Position numbers and translations under genes: made by a program. From contig JAJKFL010000004.1 of NCBI GenBank assembly GCA_021186555.1, forward strand, positions 21,728,406 through 21,792,405: a DNA stretch of 64,000 nucleotides, written 5' to 3'. Shown in pieces: positions 53,801 to 64,000 of the stretch (positions are counted from its first letter, which is position 1; the number at the start of each line of letters is the position of its first letter). This DNA comes from Reticulitermes speratus. Lineage: Eukaryota; Arthropoda; Insecta; Blattodea; Rhinotermitidae. The notes under the pieces are model-generated. The model searched no databases. It had not been told where the DNA came from and was given only the letters and a program-made list of their open reading frames with translations.

Positions 53801-56104
53801 AACATATTTATTATATATTCTAACATGTTGAAAGTTACGAAATAAAGAGAATTAAGCACTGCCGGGTATTTTTAATGTTTCAGCTACATTTCCGATATTG
53901 TGATACTTTCAATAACTTTCGGGCTGCATCGTGTAATGAAGAATAATTATGGCATTTAATTTTATTTTAATCCTTTAAAGGATCTAAATTATTTTTAAAC
54001 ATCCAGTTCCTACGCCTCAGCAAATATATTTCGTTTTCATGACAGAGACAAAACTCTGTCCACACTGATTTGCAAAATAAAATCCATTGTGAACACCGTA
54101 ACAAACATACAAAAACACGGCGTGGGTGGAACGCCGAGTTTTATAATTTAATTCAGGAGGATAATGTAGTAACCACTGTGCCATGAAGGGTTTAAGGACT
54201 TTTACATACAACGTAAATATGAGTATTTACACACGACTTCGCAGTATTTCCTTCCAGTCCGGATCTTCAAACAAGTTTCAATTGCGTGAGACTTATTTCA
54301 CTGACTCGTAACACATTAACGTAGTAATGTACATCCGAATCTGCCTAAGCTTCTTCCATAAAACTTCATAAAACCCGAACATAAATCGGGGAATATTTGA
54401 AGATTTTTTCAAATATGGTGTTACTGAAAATAAATTATATATCTTATTAAAGCAGATTCAGTTCTTCATTATTAAAGTTCTGACACAACAGTTAAAAGGC
54501 CAGTTACAGGGAAAGAAAAAATAGGTACATGACACAACTAACCACAAATATAAGCACATGAAAGGCAAAGTGTAAAATTCCAGGGCAGTCCGAATCTGCT
54601 CGTTGTATCTCCGAAAATATTAGACCAATTTTACTCTGAAAATGTTTTAAAATTTTGTTGTGCTGACTATTTTGTCCACTGTGCGTACCGAAACTTGTGG
54701 CTCCGTGGACTTAGTGCGTTGAAAATAAGGACGATTAAGTGCAAAAATTATGCTACTCTACAGACACAAAAAATATTGTTATTGTACAACAAAACGTTCC
54801 AGACACATTTTGACTCTCCCAAGTACACCAAAATCTGTAGTTACGTCTACCGCGTTTTGTTTCATATCTGTTCAACTGAACTCCACTTCAGACTCAAATG
54901 AATTGTTTTAGTTTGTAATATTTTACATATAAAAAAGGGAAGATAAGATAACATTAAGAACCTGTTATAAATGTAATTTTGATTTATTACTGTCGCGCTT
55001 AAACATTGGAAGTAATGCCTAGAAAATACATTATTAATTGGCATTCACTCAGAAACCTCTAATACTTTGGCTGCATGCCTAATCTCGACGTACCCACTGA
55101 CAGAGCGGAAGGTTAAGCGGTACAGTATAAGCTGCAGGCACATCTGTGTGAATTGCCTACCGCAGGACTACGTTGTGTGTGTGAAGTTCTTCGGAACGGT
55201 AAACCGCTTACTCAAGTCATTATGAAACAATTGCAATCATACTTAAAGTTCCGTAATTTCCTAGTATCTAGCTAAATGGGAGCATTGTGTGGTTTGGCCC
55301 TGTAAAATCACTGACAGCCTGAAAATCATTATACACACAAGTGTAAAAGTTCAATTGAAAACCAGTTTCACTATTTACACATAACGCAATAAATTTATCT
55401 TTAGTTCTAAAACTTAGCACTCATATTCAGTATTAGTTCCAACAGACTAATGAGAAAAAATATTATTTTGAGACCATAATTAACAAATAGGATTGTGCTT
55501 CTCCATAAATTTTGTAGTCAAATATTCCCACACATGCCCAAAAATGCAATCAGCTTTATGTTCTGTATAATTCAATCAAATTCCATTGAAACCCTACAGT
55601 CCGAATGCCTGTTATTCCTGTTGCATGATAGTGTTACTCTTAGCCAATAACTCACGTCATTTCACTCCCAGAATAGTGCCCATATATTTCGCACTAACTT
55701 ATCTACGCCGTGAGCTCCCCACTCCATGTCCGTGTTAAAACCATGCGTCTTTCGCACAGACTAAATGGCGCCTACCTAAACTACAGGAAATATATTTCAA
55801 CATTTCGATTTTGGCATTGGTATATTTCATACATACAGCAAAGCCACGTCAAGTCGATAAAACGAAATACTACTGGCCTTACACAGCTAATGTTACGTGT
55901 CATTTTGAGGTGATTTTGAACCATCCACTTTTTCAGTATTAGTGTACATGAATGTAAATATTTAATAATTTTATTACACGGCGTGGAAATTCATCGCTGC
56001 CTTGAAAGACCTAATATATTAGCACACAATTTCCGGTAGGTAAGAATCTTGCTGTTCGTAAAAAATTAAGAGCACATTAAATTCAGGGAAAGTTTCTGTC
56101 GACC
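53801..56104. other. Unassigned AT-rich DNA
   Basis: No gene, ends or tandem repeats are recognised in this 2.3 kb. Confidence 0.5.
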
Positions 56105-56340
56105 GATCCCGGTGGCAGCTTGAATGCTGGGATCGCGGTTTCGAATCCCGCAGAAGGCATGGATGTTCTTCTCTTGTGTTTGTTGTGTGTTGTGCATGCA
56201 GTGGCCTCTGCGACGAGCTTATCATTCGTTCAGAGGACCCCTATGGCGTGTGTATGTCTAATTATATGTGATCTAGTAACTTCAAGAATGAGGCGGCCTA
56301 GGCCCAAGCTGGGCTGTAGCGCCACAGAAAACAAAAATTG
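56105..56340 (+). mobile_element. tRNA-derived SINE family 3, plus strand
   Basis: CCGGTGGCAGCTTGAATGCT, then GATCGCGGTTTCGAATCCCG (B-box), CAGAAGGCATGGATGTTCTT, TGTGTTTGTTGTGTGTTGTG, ATTCGTTCAGAGGACCCCTA, TCAAGAATGAGGCGGCCTAG and GCTGGGCTGTAGCGCCACAG. This is the same order as the minus-strand copies at 27.4 and 31.95 kb. Confidence 0.7.
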
Positions 56341-56405
56341 TTCTATCGATCAGTTCAGCACCACTGCTTTCCAGCCTCCCGCCTAACACGCAAACATTAA
56401 TATGT

Positions 56406-56790
56406 GTGTACAAAACTACAATTTGTCTTGTTAAATTCAAGGCCATGATAACCAAGCATTTAAAAAACAGGGTGCTTGGAAGAATATTTGGGCACAAAAG
56501 AGGAATAGTAACGGGAGGATGGAAAAAAGTAGACACGTTTCATAATCTAAACCGTGCAGCCAACACTGTTACGGTCACCAAATCAATGAGGATGAAAAGG
56601 ACACGATATGCAGCAGGCAAGACGGATGCAGGAAATGCATACAAAATCTTGGCGGAAACATTTGAGTCGACGGGATTACCTGAGAGATCTGGCCGTAAAG
56701 GTGATAATAATATTAAAATATATCTAAAAAATCTCCAGGAATCTTGCATTATAATGAAAGTTTGTTTTCGTAAATCGTAGTGGATTTCTT
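56406..56790 (+). pseudogene. Non-LTR retrotransposon ORF tail, open for 124 codons
   Basis: A single uninterrupted frame reads NRVLGRIFGHKRGIVTGGWK, HNLNRAANTVTVTKSMRMKR TRYAAGKTDAGNAYKILAET, then PERSGRKGDNNIKIYLKNLQ. These line up with NKVLRRIFGPKRDEVTGEWR, ...IIRVIKSRRMRWAGHVARMG E.RNAYRVLVGKPEGKRPLGRP RRRWEDNIKMDL.E. The key GHVARM and GKPEGKRPLG motifs are heavily substituted, so the openness is more likely chance than selection. The annotated Met (56406) is not a real start, because the copy is 5'-truncated. Confidence 0.72.
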
Positions 56791-57270
56791 GACCAGCTGA
56801 TCTATTTTCAGCTTCTCAAGAAGAACACTGTCACATACAGTTAGATAGGTGGTTAATAATTATTTGTAAAATATGCACTTCCTTTCAGGCCTGTAATACG
56901 ATTTCTAAATTTACAGTCAAAATTTTAAACACCCTATGCGGCGTGTAATTTGTATCAACATGCAAGATAATTATCAAATGATAACGACAGTTCTGATTAC
57001 GACGAAGCCTAACTTGTTAGTGTGTAGGTGGATGAAAAATAGCTTTCTCTGCAAGTATATTATTGATAAATTTGCAGTTACATCCGTGCAAACCGTCCGA
57101 ACGTTTGGCCTAGTCGTCTGGATTTTGAAATCGAATTTCAGTTCCATCCAACTCCACTTCTATTATGTAACTTTTCTGGCAGAGAACTAAACTGCAGTTT
57201 GTTGGATCGGACTGCTACAGATCCCCAGCCATAATCGGCAACATTCCTCATCCAAACTCGATACCAGGCA
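56791..57270. other. Unassigned DNA
   Basis: No gene or repeat is recognised. Confidence 0.45.
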
Positions 57271-57271
57271 A

Positions 57272-57339
57272 TGTGTGTGTGTGTGTGGGTTGGTGAGGGG
57301 CGGGTTTGTGAGGGGCGGGTTTGTGGGGGGGCGGGGGCA
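57272..57339 (+). repeat. GT tract joined to G-rich 15 bp repeats (G-quadruplex-prone)
   Basis: After seven or so GT units come two copies of GAGGGGCGGGTTTGT (57295-57309 and 57310-57324) and then GGGGGGGCGGGGG. Seven runs of three or more G lie within about 50 bp on the plus strand with loops of one to seven bases. This satisfies the usual G-quadruplex pattern. Confidence 0.85.
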
Positions 57340-57479
57340 GAATTTGGCGACGCGAGGCGAACTTTCGGCTATTTGTCTTCATAAATGTGAAGGAATGGAC
57401 CCCAAAAACTCCCCTTCCTACAAGAAAAGAGCTTAAAATCGTTTAGTTTAAATACAAGTACAGTATGTGACCATTACAA

Positions 57480-58130
57480 ACAAAATACCAATTTTTTTTG
57501 CAGTTTTCAAAATCACTGTAACACAGGAAGAGTGCAATATAAAATATATTCTACAAATGCGAAAAACTAAAATGGGGCATCCCTCTAAAGCAGGAATAAT
57601 GTACGACGTAACATTCAGGCGAGTTGGCGAAACCATTGTTGCCTTGGAAAAGCAATAAGTAGATTATTACATACATATTCCGAGTGTGTGTCTGTAGCCT
57701 TAATTATCCAGCACGCAAACCGTATGCGTCGTATTATATTGCCATCTGAGGCCTTTCCAGCTCTACCATATTTTTCCTCATTATCTCATAAACGGCACGA
57801 TTTTCGGAAAAACGGTATTGAGCAAAAAATTGTTTTGATTTTCTCTATAACTTTTGTTTGAAACATTTCTCATTCTAAGAACAATCAAGCGATATATCAT
57901 AAATGTATATTGGTGTTCGTGTGAAGTAACCGTTATTCTTGTCAGATTGTAATGAAACTTGAATTTTCCCGGCAGATTTTCGAAAAATGTTCAAATATCA
58001 AACTCCATGAAAATCCGTCCAGTGGGAGCCGAGTTGTTGCATGAGGGCGTACGGAAGGACAGACAGAGGGACAGAGAGACATGAAGCTAATGGTCGCTTT
58101 TCGGAATTTTGCGAACGCGCCTAAAACTTA
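57480..58130 (+). repeat. Dispersed repeat family E, long copy
   Basis: It shares the whole block order of the 33.5 kb copy: AACCATTGTTGCCTTGGAAA, GTCGTATTATATTGCCATCT, TTTTGATTTTCTCTATAACT, CAGATTTTCGAAAAATGTTC, AAATCCGTCCAGTGGGAGCC, GACAGACAGAGGGACAG, and the end GCGAACGCGCCTAAAACTT. No ORF of its own. Confidence 0.72.
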
Positions 58131-58319
58131 CGTCTTAATATAATCTGCCTGTACACATTTCAGTGAAACAGGAACAATCCGCCATGTATGTATTGCCCCA
58201 GTTAAAATTTAACGTTTTCTTTCACTAAATGTACGTTTTGTAAATTTCATGATGGTTCGCAGTGTGTGAGCATAGTATAATTGGTTGGGTGTCTGCCTTT
58301 TTTCACAATAAGGACACGA

Positions 58320-58630
58320 GTTTTGTGGGGCCCGGGGTAGCGTAGTCAGTATAGTGACCTGCTACTGGCTGGAGAGGGATCGAATCCCGGCGAGGGCGAG
58401 ATTTTCCGCACCCGTCCAGACCGGCCCTGGGGCCCGCCCAGCCTCCTGTACAATGGGTACCGGGTCTCTTTCCCGGGGATAAAGCGACAGGGCCGTGGCG
58501 TTGACCACCCACCCCCATCTAGCGCCGAGGTCAAAGAAAGAGTAAATCTATCCCTCCACTCCCCCCTTGGGCCTTCATGGCCTTTTCTAGGGTAAACTTT
58601 AACTTTTCCTTTTTTAAGGATCCAAGTTTT
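58320..58630 (+). mobile_element. tRNA-derived SINE family 1, best copy
   Basis: CCGGGGTAGCGTAGTCAGTA (A-box), GTGACCTGCTACTGGCTGGA, GGATCGAATCCCGGCGAGGG (B-box), CCGTCCAGACCGGCCCTGGG, CAATGGGTACCGGGTCTCTT, CCGGGGATAAAGCGACAGGG, CCATCTAGCGCCGAGGTCAA and TCCCTCCACTCCCCCCTTGG, followed by a T/C-rich tail. It is the most GC-rich and least damaged copy, so I use it as the reference. Frames on the minus strand here are readings of the SINE. Confidence 0.82.
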
Positions 58631-58794
58631 ATGCAGGTACATTCTAGGGCTTCCAAAGGTCTTAGTTCTGGAACGCTCTTAATCATACTACAGCGCTGCC
58701 ATCTGTTTGGGAACTTCTACACTTCTATCGTCAGATTTTATGCATAAACACCCGTCTATATAAGGACCGCGGAGGAAGGAGGGAAGAAGAAGCG

Positions 58795-59025
58795 TTTTTG
58801 TTTAACGACGCTGTTAATTGCTAATATTATATAGTGTTGATGGTACATCAATGATATATGAGTATGCAGCGTTGGAGAAATGATAGAGTAAAACCGACGT
58901 ACTCGGAGAAAAGGAAACCTGTCCCAGTTTAACTTTGTTCACCACAAATCTCACATGGACTCACCTGTGATCTAACAGGATCGGCCAACTACTATCCGAT
59001 TGAGCCATAACACGGCCTACCTCTA
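58795..59025 (-). mobile_element. tRNA-derived SINE family 2, minus strand
   Basis: On the minus strand, GGCCGTGTTATGGCTCAATC (A-box) runs to a degraded B-box (CCGATCCTGTTAGATCACAG), then GTGAGATTTGTGGTGAACAA and CTCCGAGTACGTCGGTTTTA. It extends further 3' than the 9.5 kb copy, into a body ending GTTTAACGACGCTGTTAATT on the plus strand. Diverged. Confidence 0.65.
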
Positions 59026-59434
59026 CAGGGTACGAGACATGGTTTAACAAAGAAATATATTAAGTTCATCAAAGATAGAATTACGTTGCTTAAGCATTAT
59101 TCAAATTAAAATGTGGTAGGGCGTATGACAGATAAATCACTTTAATGTCCAAAGTGATACCACAGTTATAATGGACACGAGTCATATTGCACTCGAATGA
59201 CAAAAAAATGCGCTGCTGATAATCAATGAAGAAACAAAACAATCAAATATTCATGACTAATATGCCTAACTACAGTGAGCAACTTGTAATAGGAAGGACG
59301 CCAGGCAGTTCATTTGTGTTCCCTCTTACAACTAAATACAAACTTCCATTCTTAAGGCTGGCAGAACAATACACCAGGGCACTACATTTTCTAATCTAAA
59401 ATAAGATTTTAATCACGTATAATATTTCCAGTTA
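59026..59434. other. Unassigned DNA
   Basis: No gene or repeat is recognised. Confidence 0.4.
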
Positions 59435-59740
59435 ATTAAAACAAAGAAGATGAGAGGGTCGAGGCATGTAGCATGCAAGGAAGCGATGATGAATGCATTC
59501 AGAAATTTTCTTGGAAGACGTTATAGGAAAATCCTCTGCGGATAAGCAAGTATAAATTTCAAGACAATGTAAAATGGAACTTAAAAAGTAGGATACGGGG
59601 GTGGAATGGTTTCGTCTGTTTCGGAATAGGGTCCAGAGTTGGGCAACTTTGAATACCGTAATAAACGTTCGAGTTCAATAAAATTTGTGAATTTTTAAGC
59701 AGATAAGCGATTACTATCTCCTGTAAAGACGTCTTTTCCT
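59435..59740 (+). pseudogene. Non-LTR retrotransposon ORF tail
   Basis: KKMRGSRHVACKEAMMNAFR NFLGRRYRKILCG, stop, then KTM.NGT.KVGYGGG and ELGNFEYRNKRSS correspond to SRRMRWAGHVARMGEERNAY RVLVGKPEGKRPLG, NIKMDLREVGWGG and ALVNAVMN. Frame changes break it. Confidence 0.6.
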
Positions 59741-61534
59741 TCGAATAAGTTGGGTGTCTTCGAGATGCGAGGCCTTTATTTGAAACATTTTAATATGGTA
59801 TGTATTTACGAACAATGAGATATTCATTTCTGCCAGTGTTCCCGGCTCTGGTGCCCAGCCATATGAATTCGTTGAATAAGCTCGCGCAGAGTGGAATAAT
59901 TATTCAGAAATAAGAATTAATTGATAGTTATGAATTTGCACAAACATAAATACAGGGTTTTTCGCTGCTTAAAGTTCTAATTCCAGAACGAAATGCAGCA
60001 GGGTCCCAAACTATTGAATTCAGTTATCACTTACTGTAGCGTAACATAAGCAAGACTCCAAGCAGTGATACTGACCACTTTGACCTGCGATCGTGACCAC
60101 ACTCACTCGAGGTTGTGACCACCAGTTAATATCAAGTGGCGAGCTCTTTCCGTGTGCTTTTCAGCACACAAGTATCATTAATTATTCTCAGAGCCCGTGC
60201 CTGGGAACCGTGCAAATGAACACCAAGCCTCAAAACAAGCAAATCGCGTGTTGACTTTCTTCCTCCCCTGTCATGTAAGCAGCGCAACTATGTGTTACAG
60301 TCTACAGCTAGCGTTCCTGAATAGTCATTGCTAACACTCAGGTGAACCATACAACTCACCGGTTCAGATTGATTCTTTCCATAGCTCACATTTTAGAAAT
60401 GAGCACGGCGTTTATTACCTAAATTTTGTATATTTATATTTTGTTAAAACCAACTAGGATAAGCGCGTTTCCCAATATGTCGATATAAATCCTAACTCAC
60501 TAGTTCGCCACGTTCGGCCTTTCTGTGTCAACCCAAGGAAAAGTCGTACATTATTTTTAATTTTCTTATAGACGTGTAACACGGGAATTTCGATGTAAAC
60601 CCAGGCAGACAATTACAGCCATTGTGTTACAAAGCAACCTTTCGAAACAATACACAGGACACAGAAAGGCCAAGTATCAAAGGCCAAAGCAACCTGTTGT
60701 CCAGCAATTCAATACCCACGCAAACTGGGACAATTGTGTTTAGTCGCAGTTACCAATACAAAATCTGGGGCACATCATGTTCACTGCAACATCGAACTGT
60801 TTCAAAATGAATACAAAAATAGTGATTTGTCTACACTGTTCAAAATAAAAGCCTATGGAGTTAGTTTCCATATCTGTACCGGGATATGTGTGAATGTTAC
60901 AGGAAATGAAATCAGGTCAGCAGTACCTCATGCCTATTATCTCTCATTATATGTCACTGTAGGTACATTAGGTATACATGGTACCAAGTAACACTGCAAA
61001 AAGCTTCTAGTTGTATTCCGAAATTAGTGAACTCTTTTATTACTGTGTTACGTGAACTACCTACTGTGGATGGCTACGAACTGCTGCTTTACAATTCTAA
61101 CATACAGTAGGCAGTTACCTGCAGACAGAGGCCGAAATGTAACACCTGAAATGTCATGAATTCCTTATCTTAGTGTACACTGTTTCCCATTAACTTTAAC
61201 AGGATTATGGGTTTTTAAGTGTTGGCGGATGAAGTGACTCTGAAATATCACCGAGAATTGAATTGAACGGCGGCGTTCATTTCTTTTTATGGTCATTCAC
61301 TGAATGTCCAAGAAAGAGTTTTAGGCACGTGTTTACAAACATCTGTGCTCGGCAAGAGCCTGATTTTACAAGGACACGCACTCATTTCAACTTAACGTAT
61401 AAGAGCTACATAAATAAAATAATTATAAAAGATTGAACGCATAAATCGCCATTTCATAAAATTGTTAGAATACCGAAGATACGGGCCTCGCTTATAATCT
61501 TGTTCAAAGTAATTTGTGTGGGACAAAAATGCTC
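59741..61534. other. Unassigned AT-rich DNA
   Basis: No gene, ends or tandem repeats are recognised. The frames near 60622-60991 overlap each other and have no motif. Confidence 0.5.
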
Positions 61535-61580
61535 CTATATATATATATATATATATATTTATTTATTTATTTATTTATTA
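61535..61580. repeat. (TA)n(TTTA)n microsatellite
   Basis: About twelve TA units run into five or six TTTA units. Confidence 0.93.
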
Positions 61581-61964
61581 CAGTCAGTGTGATTTTTTAC
61601 TTTGTGGACATTAAATTTCACGCAAATTCTTTCTCGAATATCTTTTTCTAGAAATAAGGAAAGGTTTACGAAAAATTGCTTAAGATATAGTTTATCAAGT
61701 GCGCATCTTAATCTGTTCAAGATACAAAAAAGCATTTAAAAAGAAATACAAGATTAGACTATATTGCAGCAAGAGTAAGTTAATATCACATTTAACTACA
61801 GCAAAATGAATACGTTCTGTACATTTAAACTTAAGATTATACATTTTTCACTTCAATGTCAGTACCTGTGATCCGAAATTCTGACAACCGACATATAGGC
61901 TACTACGAAAGGTTTGTCTTGTTTGCATTCATATCTATTTGGCAGTAACGTTATTACATGTGAT
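61581..61964. other. Unassigned AT-rich DNA
   Basis: No gene or repeat is recognised. Confidence 0.4.
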
Positions 61965-62060
61965 AATTTTGGCGCGTTCGCAAAAAAAAGTGTTGCGAAA
62001 ACGCGCCAACCTGTCTGTCCGTCTGCCCGAGTTTGAAATTCGAGAACCGAAAAGAGTTAT
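61965..62060 (-). repeat. Repeat family E terminus with hairpin
   Basis: TTGGCGCGTTCGCAA (61968-61982) and TTGCGAAAACGCGCCAA (61994-62010) form an inverted repeat with a two-base bulge. CCTGTCTGTCCGTCTG follows. Read on the minus strand this equals the E-family end (CAGACGGACAGACAGG ... GCGCGTTTTCGC), in opposite orientation to the copies at 25.9, 34.0 and 58.1 kb. Confidence 0.55.
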
Positions 62061-62136
62061 TTTCAGGTAATTAAATTATGTAAATCAAATGACGGCCTTC
62101 TTTTTGGTTCCTGTCCCATGTAGTGGTTAAATGTGT

Positions 62137-62178
62137 CGATTTTTCGGAGGAATATAGTGTCTCCACCTTCAGAGTAGT
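62137..62178 (-). ncRNA. Hammerhead-like motif, degraded
   Basis: Minus strand: UACUCUGAAGG, U, GGAG...CUCC, GAAAAAUCGACAC. Stem II is good (GGAG/CUCC) and GAAA is intact, but A9 of CUGANGA is G and stem III is unclear. No inverted partner is found. Confidence 0.4.
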
Positions 62179-63434
62179 GAATTGGTTCAAGTGTATGTCA
62201 TAAGGAGGGAAGCTGTGTCAGTTATATAGAGTAGTTTGAAAGTGTTTGGCCAATCACAGTTACGGAAAGCGGGAAGATGGGATAGCATTTTCCTCACTCA
62301 CTGCTCAAAATCACCAGCATCCAGACTAGAAAATTCCAGGCGCACGGGCCACTCACAACGGAAGCAACAGAGACCGAACTGCTCACCAACATCATGAACC
62401 AGGAGGACTGATTGTGAGTAAACCGTCGAAGCACCTAATCCATTCCGTAAAACGAATATGGCAGCAGGTGTTGTCCAAGAACGTAATAGTCAGACGCTTC
62501 CAAAAAGATACCTGGAAAAGCAAGGACGCCTATCGTTTACGAAATCTGGCGGACCTTATTCCCTACGAAACTGGCCATCTGAATTTTGAACAAAAAAGAC
62601 TGATCCATATTCCATTTTTCAAATTTTAATTCTCAGTTTAATTTCCATTTACAGATATTTAAAAAAAATCTGGAGCCAACCCTAACACCCAGACTGTGTT
62701 TTTGTTCTCGGACATCACTCAATAATGAATATATTTTGTACTAGGGGAAACACAGGCGTGAACTTGATGGGTTGATCCACTGACAAATTACGGGTAGGAA
62801 TATTATGATTCTCTGAGATGTGATGCCATGTAATTATCGGATAATTTATCCAGGTATAAATCCAGTTACACATACCACGGCTGAAATATTGTTGAAGGTA
62901 CTGAAGGAAATGTATCTGTGGTATAGTAGTGTCGTTTGGGTTCTCCTTGGAAGAATGTCGTAATACTGTGATAGCGAAAGTGTTCAGCAGTTCTAAGACA
63001 TTACTGAGGCAAGAAACTGAAAAGTCAACAACACAAGAGAGCCGATATCAAAGAATAATTTAAAGGAAAACTGTTATTTCAGAAAAAAGAGACCTGTGAC
63101 ACAGACTAGTGAAAAGCCATCCTGAAATAAAATTTTAAAAACATGAATTTCATTTTATACACATTAGTAATCCAAAACTTTCGATCGCTCTTTGGGATAC
63201 AAAGTAAAATTAAATATAAATTCGTAAGTTAATTTGTAACATGTTAATAGCTTTTATCTGCATCACATAATTTGTCTCGTCACCAAAGTTATTGACAAAT
63301 TCGATAATATTACACTCATGCCGTCAGTCTCTTTATGCCACGCTGCGGGATCGTCATTGAAAACATGAAGCTTCTCCTCTAGCGAACGAATTTGAAACTT
63401 TTGTGGAACACGAATTTCGTCAGTGTATTTTCCC
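62179..63434. other. Unassigned DNA
   Basis: No gene or element ends are recognised. The frame 62414-62629 (+), 71 codons and rich in Lys and Arg, is open but has no motif I can name. Confidence 0.45.
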
Positions 63435-63845
63435 CATCTTTTGTAGGATAATCCCACTCTACACAGGCAGAACCTATTCCTCTAAGATTCATTCTACATC
63501 TTGTTACTTACAAATGTGTCTTCCAAGCGGTTCTCATTCCTTCCCATTTTTCTACCAAAATATTCATGCATTTCTCATCCTTCACATTCGTTCTACATGT
63601 TCCCCTCATCTCTCGCGCCTTGATGTAATCACCTTAATAACATCAGGCAAGGAGTACAGACCACGAACATGCTCTTCATGTAAATTTCTTGGCACAGCTT
63701 CTACCTTATGTTTCTCAATAAGCACTTCCTTCCCTTACATTCAAAATGCCATAAAATATTCCAGGTGCCGTCTAAATTCGTAACGCCTCCATTAATCTGA
63801 CCCTGCTCCTCTCTACTAAAGCCGAGTACAAATCATGAAAGGCCA
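63435..63845 (-). pseudogene. Non-LTR retrotransposon ORF tail
   Basis: The minus strand reads EEHVRGLYSLPDVIKVITSR RERGEHVERM, stop, RMRNA.IFW.KNGKEPLGRH. These match LHDLYSSPNIIRVIKSRRMR WAGHVARMGE.RNAYRVLVGK PEGKRPLGRP. It continues leftward past the GRP motif with stops and keeps an older upstream portion than most copies. Confidence 0.68.
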
Positions 63846-64000
63846 TCAAAAACTCATATTAAAAGAAAGAATTTTAGACTTCTTACAAGTAGGTAAAGTT
63901 CTTTCACGTTTCTGTACAAAATCTTATGTAAACTGTCTGAAGAAACACGTGTCAGAAACACAGTTCTAAAGCATTAAAATATAAACCATAAACCGCCTCA

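Noticed and set aside
62414..62629. 71-codon basic frame as a small gene
   Set aside because: No motif, no homologous copy in the window and no supporting signals.

Overview
This window looks like non-coding DNA from a large, repeat-rich insect genome. It is visibly AT-rich. I found no host exon, no bacterial-style operon, no conserved host protein and no free-standing tRNA or rRNA gene. Nearly everything recognisable is a transposable-element relic or a simple repeat. The LINE tails, the tRNA-derived SINEs and one repeat-derived peptide (YEFHENWHRESRTFL-like, near 9.1 kb) resemble what I know from cockroach and termite genomes. Blattodea, or another polyneopteran, is therefore my best guess, made by inference from repeat style only.

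Five classes of repeat account for most of the structure. (1) Short Penelope-like or retrozyme-like elements of about 0.3-0.5 kb carry minimal hammerhead-ribozyme motifs (CUGANGA, a stem II hairpin, GAAAC, a self-complementary stem III, then UA|GGGG or UA|GGAG). The best cases are at 0.75-1.15, 2.9-3.4, 6.2, 16.9-17.3, 20.3-20.6, 22.2-22.75 and 24.7 kb. Several are inverted dimers with a ribozyme motif facing outward in each arm. They end in a shared 3' module (ATGCACGGTGAATAYAACGTG-like) and sit between 12-17 bp target-site duplications. More decayed relatives lie at 37.9, 46.6, 47.9, 50.3, 51.05, 52.3, 52.7, 53.7 and 62.1 kb. (2) At least eleven 5'-truncated tails of one non-LTR retrotransposon family encode the end of the reverse-transcriptase ORF (YRVLVGKPEGKRPLGRP.RRWEDNIKMDL-like). 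They lie at 11.3, 12.4, 16.1, 23.1, 28.2, 39.2, 41.3, 43.2, 46.2, 56.6, 59.6 and 63.6 kb. (3) There are five families of tRNA-derived SINEs. (4) DNA transposons include a pogo-like TA-flanked element at 7561-8287 with a transposase N-terminal remnant, a Tc1/mariner-like C-terminal scrap at 7.3 kb, palindromic MITE-like hairpins at 1.8, 21.5 and 33.0 kb, and hAT-like ends. (5) Tandem DNA includes a 79/77 bp minisatellite at 49.24-50.14 kb whose later copies alternate as a 156 bp higher-order unit, a 53 bp four-copy array at 34.3 kb, a 475 bp ACAT-type tetranucleotide tract at 28.5 kb, and several di- and trinucleotide tracts.

The most interesting system is the hammerhead set. Many copies keep the catalytic core, and all carry one extra base between A9 and stem II. 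Their stem III segments (ACAUGU, ACAUAUGU, AUGCGUAU) are self-complementary and look suited to acting as dimers. The copies span a range of ages, from arms with a single difference (20.3 kb) to clearly mutated cores. None of the copies here encodes a protein, so movement would depend on a polymerase supplied elsewhere. LINE tails and SINEs likewise depend on full-length partners outside the window.
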